This document shows positions 53,860 through 63,552 of a stretch of DNA of 64,000 nt, piece by piece. The stretch lies in assembly GCA_014584345.1 (NCBI GenBank), contig JACTNB010000016.1, positions 95,497 through 159,496 on the forward strand. The letters run 5' to 3'. A program made the position numbers and the translations under genes. Origin of the DNA: Planctomycetota bacterium (lineage in GTDB: Bacteria; Planctomycetota; Planctomycetia; Planctomycetales; Planctomycetaceae). Every line of letters begins with the position of its first letter. Position 1 is the first letter of the stretch. Below the pieces are notes generated by a model. The model ran no database searches. It saw only the letters and a list, made by a program, of their open reading frames with translations, and was not told the DNA's origin.

Positions 53860-53882
53860 AATTGTCGCGTACGTCAATTCTG
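53857..53882. promoter_or_regulatory. 8-bp inverted repeat next to the sigma-54-like site
   Basis: CAGAATTG (53857-53864) and CAATTCTG (53875-53882) are perfect inverted copies with a 10-base spacer, touching the -24 element. It could be a regulator site; activators of sigma-54 promoters usually bind further upstream, so a repressor is equally possible. Confidence 0.4.
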
Positions 53883-53975
53883 CGAGAGAAAGCAGGTTTC
53901 GGCAAGATCAGACTGAAGGAAATCAGGCACCACTGCTTCGGAATTGCGCAATTGGCCTGAATTCGGGCAGTCGCG

Positions 53976-53999
53976 TGGCTCGCTTACTGATGGGCGCAG
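53976..53999. repeat. Degenerate single arm of the dispersed repeat
   Basis: TGGCTCGCTTACTGATGGGCGCAG resembles the right end of copies A and B (TGGCCCGCTTCCTGACGGGCGCTG), differing at four positions. No matching left end was found nearby. It lies in the 453-bp gap between the ATP-grasp operon and the acnA terminator. Confidence 0.5.
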
Positions 54000-54142
54000 A
54001 CAGCCCTTTGGTAACGATCCTGACTCGTCCGCGCGAACCCCAGCAGCCGGTGCCAGCCGAGCGTTCTACAAACCATCACCTGACACTGGCGCTAGCGGCT
54101 CGGTTCCCGTTGATATGAGCAAATGACGGGAACCGACCATGC

Positions 54143-54185
54143 AAAAAAAGTAGCGCCCGCGGGTAAGTGGGCCACGCGGGCGCTA
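54143..54185 (-). terminator. Rho-independent terminator of acnA
   Basis: TAGCGCCCGCG (54151-54161) and CGCGGGCGCTA (54175-54185) form a perfect 11-bp stem with a 13-base loop. Read on the - strand it is followed by C and seven Ts. It lies 35 bp beyond the acnA stop. Its core (GGTAAGTGGGCCA) is close to the core of the dispersed repeat ends (GGAAGCGGGCCA). Confidence 0.85.
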
Positions 54186-54219
54186 CAACTCGAATTCACT
54201 CCCTCTTCGCGGAACCGGC

Positions 54220-56892
54220 TTAATTTGCAGCGAGTTCCCGCAGCACCTTGTGCAGAATCCCGCCATGACGGTAATACTGCACTTCCACCGGGGTATCGAT
54301 GCGGCACGTGGTCACGAAATGCACTTCGGTGCCGTCCTGTTTGCGGGCCGCCACTTCCACCGCCTGCAGTGGCTGCAATTGATCATCGAGTACGATGCGG
54401 AAGGTTTCGGTCCCATCCAGATCCAGGGAGTGAGCATCTTCTCCATCTCGGAACTGCAAGGGGAGCACTCCCATGCCCACCAGATTCGAGCGGTGAATCC
54501 GCTCATAGGATTTCGCAATGACTGCCTTCACCCCCAAAAGATAGGTTCCCTTGGCGGCCCAGTCGCGGGAAGACCCCGTCCCGTATTCGGCTCCGGCAAT
54601 CACCACCAGGGGAGTCCCGGTGGCCTTGTACTTTTGCGAGGCTTCGTAAATCGAAGTCTGCTCGCCCGTCGGGTGATACACCGTCACGCTTCCCTCGGTT
54701 CCCGGTGCCAACTGATTCCGCAGCCGGATGTTGGCGAAGGTGCCTCGCGTCATCACCCGATCATTCCCTCGGCGAGAACCGTAACTGTTGAAATCTTCGA
54801 TCGCCACCCCTTGCTCCTGCAGATAGAGTCCCGCCGGCGAGGTCGGCTTGATCGCTCCTGCCGGGCTGATATGGTCGGTGGTGACCGAATCCCCCAACAA
54901 ACAGAGGCAACGGGCGTCTTCGATGGATTCGATGGGAGCCGGCGTTTTGGGCATGTCGACAAAGAAGGGGGGCTCCTGTACGTAAGTGCTCTGGGGATCC
55001 CAGGCATACAAATCCCCTTCCGCGCCAGCAATTTGCTGCCACTGCTCCGGGCCATCGGTCGCTTTTGCATACTCCGAAATAAAGATTTCGGGGGACATGC
55101 TCCCTGCCATCGCCTCGGCAATTTCCTGATTGGAGGGCCAGATCTCGCGCAGGTATACGGCCTTTCCGGCGCTGTCGGTTCCGATCGGCTCATTCAGCAG
55201 GTCGATGTTCGTCGTGCCGGCAATTGCATAGGCCACAACCAGCGGGGGACTGGCCAGGTAGTTTGCCTTCACCTGCTGGTTGATGCGGCCTTCGAAATTT
55301 CGATTTCCGGACAAGACTGCGGAAACCACTAGATCCCCCTCGTGAACAGCCGAACTCACCTCTGCGGGAAGCGGACCACTGTTGCCGATGCACGTGGTGC
55401 AGCCGTATCCCACCACGTCGAAGCCCAGTTTTCCCAGATCGGGCAGTAGATTTGCCCGCACCAGGTAGTCGGTGACCACGCGGCTGCCGGGGGCCAGCGA
55501 GGTTTTCACCCAGGGCTTGCGGGACAGGCCTTTCTCGGCCGCTTTCCGGGCCAGCAGCCCAGCAGCAATCATTACGGAGGGGTTACTGGTGTTGGTGCAA
55601 CTGGTGATTGCGGCAATGACGACCGCCCCATCGGTGATTTTGCTTGTGATGCCATTTTCGGAAACTTCCACTTCGGGCGAAGCTCCCTCGCGATGGAAAG
55701 TCTGCCGCAAATCCTTGACCCACGAAGTTTTCATGTCGCTTAGCAGAATACGGTCCTGAGGCCGCTTCGGCCCCGCCAGCGACGGTTGCACACTCCCCAG
55801 GTCCAATTCCACGACCGAACTGAATTTGGGTTCGGGAGATTCACTCGTGCGGAACATCCCCTGTGCCTTGTAGTACGCTTCGACCAGTTCCACTTCCACT
55901 TCGGTTCGTCCCGTGCGCCGCAGGTAGCCGAGCGTCTCTTCGTCCACGGGGAAAAAGCCACAGGTAGCGCCGTATTCGGGGGCCATGTTCGCCAGGGTCG
56001 CCCGGTCCGGCAGAGACATTCCATCGAGGCCAGGACCGAAATACTCCACGAATTTCCCCACCACGCCATGTTTCCGCAGCATTTGTGTCACGACCAGCAC
56101 CAGGTCGGTGGCGGTTGCTCCCTCGGGCAAGGTCCCGGTCAACTTGAAGCCGACCACTTCGGGAATCAGCATGTAAATCGGTTGCCCCAGCATGACGGCT
56201 TCCGCTTCAATGCCTCCCACCCCCCAGCCGAGCACGCCCAAGCCGTTGATCATGGTCGTGTGGGAATCGGTTCCCACCAGGCTGTCGGGATAGAGCACGT
56301 CTCCCTTCTTCAGAACCCCTTTCGCGAGATACTCCAGGTTGACCTGATGCACAATCCCGGTGGCGGGAGGCACTACGCGAAAATTGTCGAACGCCTGCTG
56401 CCCCCAGCGCAGGAACTGATACCGTTCCCGATTCCGTTCGAATTCAATTTCGAGGTTTTGCTCCAGTGCCAACGCATTCCCGAAGGCATCGACCTGCACG
56501 GAGTGGTCGATGACCAGATCGCACGGTACCAGGGGATTGATTTTCTTCGGGTCGCCCCCCATCCGCACCATCGCCGAACGCAAGGCCGCAAGATCGACCA
56601 CCGCCGGCACGCCTGTGAAATCCTGCAGCACCACGCGGCCCGGATTGAACGGGATCTCGACGGCTTCCACCTTTTCGGCATTCCACTTCGCCAGGTTGAC
56701 CACGTCCTTCTCGTTGACGATGAACCCATCCAGATTCCGCAAGCAGGATTCCAGCAGCACCCGGATGGAATAGGGCAGACGTGAAATTTCACCGAAACCC
56801 TGATCCTTCAATACATTCAGATTGTAAAATCGGTATTCCCCGCTGCTGGTTTTGAGAGTCTGTTCGGCTCCGTAGGGGTTGCCGGTCGTCAT
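54220..56892 (-). CDS. acnA: Aconitate hydratase A
   Basis: 890 residues, normal for the AcnA/IRP1 type. It interconverts citrate and isocitrate in the TCA cycle. Iron-sulfur ligands are present: Cys in AITSCTNTSNPSVMIAAG (near 430) and the pair in GYGCTTCIGNSGPLPAE (near 496-499). Substrate-binding motifs include TDSHTTMINGLGVLGWGVGG and the swivel-domain GAEYGTGSSRDWAAKG. It stands alone with its own terminator. In some bacteria AcnA also binds mRNA when the cluster is lost; nothing here tests that. Confidence 0.97.
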   Translation of the reverse strand: MTTGNPYGAEQTLKTSSGEYRFYNLNVLKDQGFGEISRLPYSIRVLLESCLRNLDGFIVNEKDVVNLAKWNAEKVEAVEIPFNPGRVVLQDFTGVPAVVDLAALRSAMVRMGGDPKKINPLVPCDLVIDHSVQVDAFGNALALEQNLEIEFERNRERYQFLRWGQQAFDNFRVVPPATGIVHQVNLEYLAKGVLKKGDVLYPDSLVGTDSHTTMINGLGVLGWGVGGIEAEAVMLGQPIYMLIPEVVGFKLTGTLPEGATATDLVLVVTQMLRKHGVVGKFVEYFGPGLDGMSLPDRATLANMAPEYGATCGFFPVDEETLGYLRRTGRTEVEVELVEAYYKAQGMFRTSESPEPKFSSVVELDLGSVQPSLAGPKRPQDRILLSDMKTSWVKDLRQTFHREGASPEVEVSENGITSKITDGAVVIAAITSCTNTSNPSVMIAAGLLARKAAEKGLSRKPWVKTSLAPGSRVVTDYLVRANLLPDLGKLGFDVVGYGCTTCIGNSGPLPAEVSSAVHEGDLVVSAVLSGNRNFEGRINQQVKANYLASPPLVVAYAIAGTTNIDLLNEPIGTDSAGKAVYLREIWPSNQEIAEAMAGSMSPEIFISEYAKATDGPEQWQQIAGAEGDLYAWDPQSTYVQEPPFFVDMPKTPAPIESIEDARCLCLLGDSVTTDHISPAGAIKPTSPAGLYLQEQGVAIEDFNSYGSRRGNDRVMTRGTFANIRLRNQLAPGTEGSVTVYHPTGEQTSIYEASQKYKATGTPLVVIAGAEYGTGSSRDWAAKGTYLLGVKAVIAKSYERIHRSNLVGMGVLPLQFRDGEDAHSLDLDGTETFRIVLDDQLQPLQAVEVAARKQDGTEVHFVTTCRIDTPVEVQYYRHGGILHKVLRELAAN

Positions 56893-57113
56893 CGGAGAGC
56901 TCCAAGTCGCTAAGTTGTGAATTCACGGAGTATGTCGTACTGGCGGGACTTTGCCGCCCCGCAAGCTCGTTTTGGATGGTCTTCAACACGCAGCAACCCG
57001 CTCCTCGTCCCCACAGGACGATTTTGGATTACCGAGGCTGCGATTCTTGTTGTTAGATTAACGAAAACGTCAGCACGACAAAAGCGACTGCGGGGCAACT
57101 GGGGAAGGGGGAA

Positions 57114-58154
57114 TTACGCATGCAAGTGCAGCGTGCGCTTCCCATTGGGGTTTTCTTGCCTGTACCAGTGGCCCAGATGCCTCAGTTTGCCCGGTTCATT
57201 CGGAAGTTCAAGGAACAGAAAGGGATCGCACGAGACAATTGTGGCCGGCGCCAGAATGGTCATCTTGGCTATCAACAGGGGAATCGAGGAGGTAGAAGCA
57301 GCCATCGTGGTTCCCCAGGCCACATCCTCGGCCGATTCGTACCCCCACAAGGCCCAGCGGTCGAGTAACGACAGATTCTCGTCCGGTTCGGACGGAGGCA
57401 CATAACGCCCCGTCCGACAGTACTCCAGTTCCGCGACACATTGAGCACGCACCCGGCGGCGGGCATGCTTGCGCGCCCGGCGGTCAAACTCGAGGACCCC
57501 TTTTCCCAGGCCATACAACGCGCTGAAGAAGCCCCGCACCAGTCGGCAGCAGACGGACGGAACCAGGGAAGCCTGCAGCAACAGGCGGTAAAACCAACCC
57601 CAGCGGAGTGCATGCTGCTGGGCGGCTCGCACGCGGCGATCTGCTTCCGTCCGAATTTCCGCGGCGGTCAACGGAATGGGCAAACCCTCGGGGGTTGTTT
57701 CCTCGCCAAACAAAGGCACGCCATACCAGACCGTCGCCTGGGGATGCAGTACATACGCCTGCGAAAGCGTGGCGGTAATCTCCGGAGGCGGATTATCGGG
57801 AATCTGGCTCGGATTTCGCGTCAGTGTCATTACCAAATCGCTACGCCCCTGCATCCACAGCGAACGCTCGATCAGATGCACGACGTGGTATTCCTCGACC
57901 CACTCGGGATGTCGACGGAGCAATCGGGCCAGGAATTCCGGGGCGCGAATCTGATCGGCAGTCCCCCCCAGTGCCATGCTGATGGCCAGCCGCGTGATGC
58001 AGTCCCCTTTGACAATCTGCAGGGACTCGCGTGCCAAACCCTGCAGCCCAAAGGGCGATGCGTCTTCCCACCCCAGATCGGCAACGACGGGAGGCATTTT
58101 TCGGCGAGGACGATCCTTCACGGAAGACGACGAAACCATGGTGGACTGCATCAT
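57114..58154 (-). CDS. Unrecognised protein, possible membrane association
   Basis: 346 residues; GAGGGAGGG lies just before the tandem ATG start. I do not recognise a family. The first third is soluble-looking and helical (EFLARLLRRHPEWVEEYHVV). A segment near 200-230 (FYRLLLQASLVPSVCCRLVR) and one near 290-315 (IPLLIAKMTILAPATIVSC) are hydrophobic enough for membrane contact. A strongly basic stretch (RRARKHARRRVRAQC) lies between them. It lies upstream of acnA with a 220-bp gap, on the same strand. Open for 1 kb with normal-looking codon use, so probably a real gene. Confidence 0.55.
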   Translation of the reverse strand: MMQSTMVSSSSVKDRPRRKMPPVVADLGWEDASPFGLQGLARESLQIVKGDCITRLAISMALGGTADQIRAPEFLARLLRRHPEWVEEYHVVHLIERSLWMQGRSDLVMTLTRNPSQIPDNPPPEITATLSQAYVLHPQATVWYGVPLFGEETTPEGLPIPLTAAEIRTEADRRVRAAQQHALRWGWFYRLLLQASLVPSVCCRLVRGFFSALYGLGKGVLEFDRRARKHARRRVRAQCVAELEYCRTGRYVPPSEPDENLSLLDRWALWGYESAEDVAWGTTMAASTSSIPLLIAKMTILAPATIVSCDPFLFLELPNEPGKLRHLGHWYRQENPNGKRTLHLHA

Positions 58155-58454
58155 TTCCCTCCCTCGGTCTGTTCAGTTAAGTCGTAAAGGCAACCCTACG
58201 CGACCATTACAGCAGTTCACGCCAGTTGCCGCCCATCTCCCTTCGTCTCGCAAAATGTCTTCCTGATACAAACGCCCGCGTCCGATGACGGTTCACGCCA
58301 AATCCCGACGGAATCGTTTTTTTTCGTAATAGTAATGTTCCGAGCCCCGGTTCCGCGCCGATGGAGAGATTCCGGAATGCCACACTCGCGTGCCCCGCCC
58401 CTTTTCCGGTCGCTGCACCGAACTCGGTTATTCGTTACCGTTCCTGTCCCTGCT

Positions 58455-59660
58455 TCATTCGACATCCAGGTAGGCGTACTGCGCGCCCTCGAGAATTGCA
58501 TAGGTTTCCCCGCCTTCGAGGGCTCGGCGGATTTCGGGTTCGTTGTTTAGGGGGATGCAATACAGGTTTTCGACGGTATCGTCCTCCCATGGACTACGGA
58601 AATAAACCTTGGCGTTTTTGGTGAGTTGCACCAGCGCATGCAGGGCGTCGGTTTCCGGCGTGCGAATGCGATTCAGTTTTCGCAACAGCTCGTCTGGCTC
58701 TGCTGGATTTTTCAGAATTTCCAGCAGGGTCTCTGGGAGTGCCGGCGGATTGGCCAGCAGGATGACGCGGCCCTCGGGCAGCACCAGTTTCGCGGCGGAT
58801 TTGCACGCGCGGGACAGTGCCGACCAGGGAGTTTGCGCGGCTCCCCCCGCCAGGGCGATCACCACGGTTTCGGCACGCTGGCTAACGGTTGCCCGCCAGG
58901 ATTCGTTGAGTAATTCGACACCCCGCTGGAATACGGAATCGCAGGCGCCGCACAACAGATGCCCGACCTCGCCCGAAGTCGCGGGAATGACCTGAACGGT
59001 ATATTGCAACCCGAGTAGCCAGCCGATTTCGTCGATCGTTTGCCGCTGGCCACGCGAATTTTCCGGTTTCAATTCCTGATGACTTTTCCCCTGCAGACGC
59101 TGACGATCCGCCTCGGAGGCGAGCGCGGGGTAAATCGTGGAATGTGTCCCCCGATAGCCCCATTGCTCGTCGAAGCCGAAGCGGCTGATCGTCACCACGC
59201 AATCGGCATCCACGAGGGCCGCGGGGAGGTAAATCCGGTCCCCTTCGGCCGTGGAGGCCAGGTAGGTGCGCTTGCCCGACAAAATCGTTTCGTGATCACA
59301 CAGGGGAAATTCGATTTTCGCTGCCGCCGAAGCGACCGCCTCGGGGGGCAGGGGTTGATTCAGTATCACCTGAATCGCTTCGCGAGCCACGCCCGCCTGA
59401 CACAACTGCCGTCCCGTGGCATTGACAAGTTCCGTCCAGGCGGGTGTATCGGGGTCGACGACAATTGCGACGTGGTCCTCGGGTATCACTGCCTGAGTCA
59501 GGCAGGGATAATCGCGCGGAGTCGCGAGCGTGGCGTCGATCGTTTGCGCCAGATCGGCAACGGCAGGAGGCCCTGCATGTTTCCAGACCACCTGCTGCTC
59601 GGACAGTTCGCATGGCAGCGACTCCGGACCATAATTCAACATAAACTTCAACAAACCCAT
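58455..59660 (-). CDS. LarA-like (DUF2088) protein with altered N-terminal motifs
   Basis: About 401 residues from ATG 59660; an in-frame start at 59747 is less likely because it overlaps the region facing the sigma-factor gene. The C-terminal domain has the lactate-racemase layout (a Gly-rich VVIALAGGAAQTPWSALSRA, then LVLPEGRVILLANPP), and the middle has a Gly-Tyr-Arg-Gly-Thr-His-Ser-Thr stretch. In LarA, an N-terminal D-TR..P and an ATGTHRP loop help hold the nickel-pincer cofactor and substrate. Here they read DPDTPAW and LNQPLPPE. The activity is therefore doubtful; no larB, larC or larE is nearby. About 300 bp without a gene follow downstream. Confidence 0.6.
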   Translation of the reverse strand: MGLLKFMLNYGPESLPCELSEQQVVWKHAGPPAVADLAQTIDATLATPRDYPCLTQAVIPEDHVAIVVDPDTPAWTELVNATGRQLCQAGVAREAIQVILNQPLPPEAVASAAAKIEFPLCDHETILSGKRTYLASTAEGDRIYLPAALVDADCVVTISRFGFDEQWGYRGTHSTIYPALASEADRQRLQGKSHQELKPENSRGQRQTIDEIGWLLGLQYTVQVIPATSGEVGHLLCGACDSVFQRGVELLNESWRATVSQRAETVVIALAGGAAQTPWSALSRACKSAAKLVLPEGRVILLANPPALPETLLEILKNPAEPDELLRKLNRIRTPETDALHALVQLTKNAKVYFRSPWEDDTVENLYCIPLNNEPEIRRALEGGETYAILEGAQYAYLDVE

Positions 59661-59858
59661 GCCCCAATTTTCTATTGTCTGTTCCAACTCATCCGCCCTC
59701 CGGTTGATCCCGCGAGCGGCTTCCTGGGGGGCGTCCCCTGTGTGCAAGTCCCCCCGCAGGCCCGAGAATCAAAGGCTACCATCGCAAATCTTCGCGAAAT
59801 TTGCGACACTAGCCTGCAGTCCGATCTTGAATCCAGTCCTTCCGATGCGACCGCTTCC

Positions 59859-60452
<594 letters not shown>

Positions 60453-60757
60453 AAGTCAGGATCTCCGACAAAGCGGCCACGCTGCACGGCTTGAAGACAG
60501 GCCCGGCGCCCCATGCTGCAGGGGAATACCTTGAAAGCCGTGGCACTATCGCATTTTTTGCGGAGAACCCCGCGTTAAGGAGAACTCGGCACAATCGTTT
60601 CGAGGTGAACCTTTTCAGCGACCGTCGAGACGGCATACGCAATGAGTCCGATATTCGTAATACGATTTGCACTCGTGTTCATAAAGTCAATCAGGCTCTT
60701 ACGTCCCCCCAGGATTCCATGGCGAAAGGATTCCAAGCGAGGCCCAGGAAAAACACC
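60453..60757. other. 305-bp gap between sigma factor and histidine kinase
   Basis: Open in the kinase frame but without family sequence; an alternative kinase start (ATG 60719) lies here. No terminator, repeat or other gene was seen, so the two genes may share a transcript. Confidence 0.35.
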
Positions 60758-63466
60758 ATGCACAATTCGGGTTCCTCCGAGCATTCGCGGCAGGCATCAC
60801 CTGTGTATCCCGCAATGCAGTCGGGTGTGCTGGCCTTGATTGTCCTGGCAATGGCGATCGTGTTTTACGTGCAATTGCGCTCAGGAGAAATTCAGACGGC
60901 GATTGAATGGGGACGGCGCATCGACGATGCCGGTCGCCAGCGGGTGCGGAGCCAGCGGATCGTTAAGAATCTGCTGCTGCTGGATCGCCAGTTGGAACAG
61001 GCCACGCCTGCCGACGAATTGACACGCGAGTTGCGGCTGGATCTGGAATCCTTTAAAAAGGAACATTATCTCCTGCGGAAGCAACTGCATTCCCAGCTTT
61101 CTTCCGCGCGAGGGAAGGACCAAGGGACTGCGGAATTGCTGATGAAGTTGGAGAGTTCCTTTCGGGAATTGACGGATTTATCGCGGTTGTATCTGCAGGA
61201 TCCCTCCTCGGGAGAGGATCTGCTCAAGACACTCATCCTGGCGGAACGGGATTTCCTGCGGTATCAGGACGAATTTATCGGGTTGATCTCGTCGGAACTG
61301 GCGTATTGGGCCTACTCTCGAGACATGCAAAGCCTGATGTACGGGATGGGGGCGGTCTGCCTGATTCCGCTGGTGGTCTTTCTGGTGAATTGGCATATCC
61401 TGCGATACCTCCGACGCATCTACGTACGTCTGCTGGGCCGGACACAACAACTCCAGCGAAGAACAAGGGATTTGTGGGATAGCCGCGAGCAGATGCGGTT
61501 ATTGCTGGAAAATCTGCCCGCCGCCGCCTACACCTGCGACAGCCAGGGGTTGATCACCTATTACAATCAGGCTGCCGTCGGTTTATGGGGCCGCGCCCCC
61601 CGCTTAAACAATACCACGGATCGCTACTGTGGCGCGTTCCGATCGTTTAACCGGGAGGGACAGGAATACCAGCGAGACGATTGTTGGGTGGCGGTTGCCT
61701 TGAGGGACCAGTGCTGCGTGCATGGCGAGGAGATTGTCGTCGAAACTCCGCAGGGCCACCGCCGCACCGTCTTGACACATGCCAGCCCGCTGTACAACAC
61801 GAACGGAGACTGCACCGGCATCGTGACCGTGTTGATCGATGTCTCCGAACGCATGGAACTCGAACGTTCCCTGCGGGCCACCACCGCCAAGCTGGAGTTG
61901 TGTCTGCGGATCCTGGATCAGCATTCGATTGTCGCGGAGACGGATCTGAGTGGCGTCATTCGGCACGTGAACGACATGTTTTGCCGGATCAGCGGGTATT
62001 CACGCGGGGAGACACTCGGGAAAACCCATAAGCTGGTCAACTCGGGTTACCATCCGCCAGGCTTCTGGAAGGGGGTATTCGGGACCATTGCCCGGGAAGG
62101 CATGTGGCAGGGAGCGATTCGCAACCGTCGCAAGAATGGCGAGCCTTACTGGGTGGAAGCCACCATCGCAAAAATGCTCGATGGCAATGGCGTCCCTTGT
62201 GGTTACTTTGCCATCCACAACGACATTACGGAATTGAAGTCGGCCAAGGAACAGGCCCTGGCCGCCTGCCGCAGTAAAAGCGAGTTCCTGGCAAACATGA
62301 GCCACGAAATTCGCACCCCCCTGACCGCAATTCTGGGATATGCCGAACTGTTGCGGGATGACGAGGAAATTGCCAATTGCCCTGAAAAACGTCAACGCGC
62401 GTTGAATACCGTGCACGATGCGGGCAAACATCTACTGGCGGTAATCAACGATATTCTCGACCTGTCGAAAATTGAAGCGGGCAAGATGAGCGTGGAAGCG
62501 ATCCCCGCCCCGCTCACGAATATTCTCGGACAGGTGGAAAGCCTGCTCCGCCCCCGCGCCCTGGCCAAGGGGATCGATTTCCTCACGGTCCTCGAAACGC
62601 CAATACCCAACCTGATTCAATGCGACCCCACGCGATTGCGCCAGATTTTGATGAATCTGGCGGGCAACGCGGTCAAGTTCACGCAGCAGGGAAAAATCCG
62701 CTTTGTGGTCCGCATGCACGCGGAGGCGGCGGGCAACCAGTTGCAGATCGATATCGAAGATACCGGTCCCGGCCTGACGGAATGCCAGCGTGCCAACATT
62801 TTCGAGGCGTTCTCCCAGGCGGACAACTCGGTAACAAGGCAACATGGCGGCACTGGTCTGGGGTTGACCATCAGCCAGCGGCTGGCACGTCTGCTGGGAG
62901 GAGGAGTCGAGTTGTTGTGGACGGAACCGGGACGCGGCACCTGCTTTCGCATCACGCTTCCCTGCCGGACCCTGCCCGAAACCTCTTTTGTCGACAACAT
63001 CGCCATCGTGCAGGAAGAATTCCCTCCGGTACGCGAGGCCTCTCACAGGGAACTGGAAGGGAAACGGATACTGCTCGCGGAGGATGGCCTGGACAATCAA
63101 CGGCTCATCTCCTACCTGCTGCGAAAAATGGGCGCGACAGTGGACATCGCCGACAACGGGAGAATTGCCCTGGAACGGATCAACGAGGAAATCCTCCGCA
63201 ACGGACACTACGGGTACGATTTTCTGCTCACCGACATGCAAATGCCCGAGATGGATGGTTACTCTCTGGCGGCCACGCTGCGGGCACGTGGCTTCAAATT
63301 CCCCATCATCGCCCTCACCGCCCATGCCATGGCCGAGGACCGCCAGAAATGCCTCCAGTCGGGCTGCGACGATTTCCTCACTAAACCGATTCAGATGTCG
63401 GTGCTCGCAAATACACTGCACAAGTTTGTCGCCGCCGATCACACACCCCACGCAGCATCTCCTTGA
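60758..63466 (+). CDS. Hybrid sensor histidine kinase (exported sensor, two PAS, HisKA, HATPase, REC)
   Basis: About 902 residues from ATG 60758 (AGGAA eight bases upstream). Order: membrane segment (about 19-38), an exported helical sensor of about 150 residues of the NarX/PilJ-like kind (DDAGRQRVRSQRIVKNLLLL), second membrane segment (about 190-213), PAS (about 245-364), PAS with a PAC motif (about 375-495), HisKA with His in LANMSHEIRTPLTAILGYAE, HATPase (LMNLAGNAVKFTQ, DTGPGLTECQ, GGTGLGLTIS) and a C-terminal receiver (LLAEDGLDNQRL, Asp in LLTDMQMPEMDG, LTAH, LTKPI). All catalytic residues are in place. The signal relay would need a further Hpt protein and regulator; none is adjacent. Confidence 0.95.
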   Translation: MHNSGSSEHSRQASPVYPAMQSGVLALIVLAMAIVFYVQLRSGEIQTAIEWGRRIDDAGRQRVRSQRIVKNLLLLDRQLEQATPADELTRELRLDLESFKKEHYLLRKQLHSQLSSARGKDQGTAELLMKLESSFRELTDLSRLYLQDPSSGEDLLKTLILAERDFLRYQDEFIGLISSELAYWAYSRDMQSLMYGMGAVCLIPLVVFLVNWHILRYLRRIYVRLLGRTQQLQRRTRDLWDSREQMRLLLENLPAAAYTCDSQGLITYYNQAAVGLWGRAPRLNNTTDRYCGAFRSFNREGQEYQRDDCWVAVALRDQCCVHGEEIVVETPQGHRRTVLTHASPLYNTNGDCTGIVTVLIDVSERMELERSLRATTAKLELCLRILDQHSIVAETDLSGVIRHVNDMFCRISGYSRGETLGKTHKLVNSGYHPPGFWKGVFGTIAREGMWQGAIRNRRKNGEPYWVEATIAKMLDGNGVPCGYFAIHNDITELKSAKEQALAACRSKSEFLANMSHEIRTPLTAILGYAELLRDDEEIANCPEKRQRALNTVHDAGKHLLAVINDILDLSKIEAGKMSVEAIPAPLTNILGQVESLLRPRALAKGIDFLTVLETPIPNLIQCDPTRLRQILMNLAGNAVKFTQQGKIRFVVRMHAEAAGNQLQIDIEDTGPGLTECQRANIFEAFSQADNSVTRQHGGTGLGLTISQRLARLLGGGVELLWTEPGRGTCFRITLPCRTLPETSFVDNIAIVQEEFPPVREASHRELEGKRILLAEDGLDNQRLISYLLRKMGATVDIADNGRIALERINEEILRNGHYGYDFLLTDMQMPEMDGYSLAATLRARGFKFPIIALTAHAMAEDRQKCLQSGCDDFLTKPIQMSVLANTLHKFVAADHTPHAASP

Positions 63467-63484
63467 TGCCGATAGCATTTGCAG

Positions 63485-63502
63485 GGCAGGCTCCCACCTG
63501 CC
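63485..63502. repeat. Short palindrome left of the gene remnant
   Basis: GGCAGG-CTCCCA-CCTGCC, an 18-bp hairpin motif 19 bp after the kinase stop. It could serve as a weak terminator, though no U-tract follows. Confidence 0.4.
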
Positions 63503-63552
63503 ATTCCGGGGTGGTAGCAAGCAGCAACGGCTTTACCGACCAGGCCTATTAA

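Noticed and set aside
59040..59858. N-terminal extension of the sigma factor by about 270 codons
   Set aside because: It is antisense to the LarA-like gene and has no sigma-factor similarity; region 2 begins right after the ATG at 59859.
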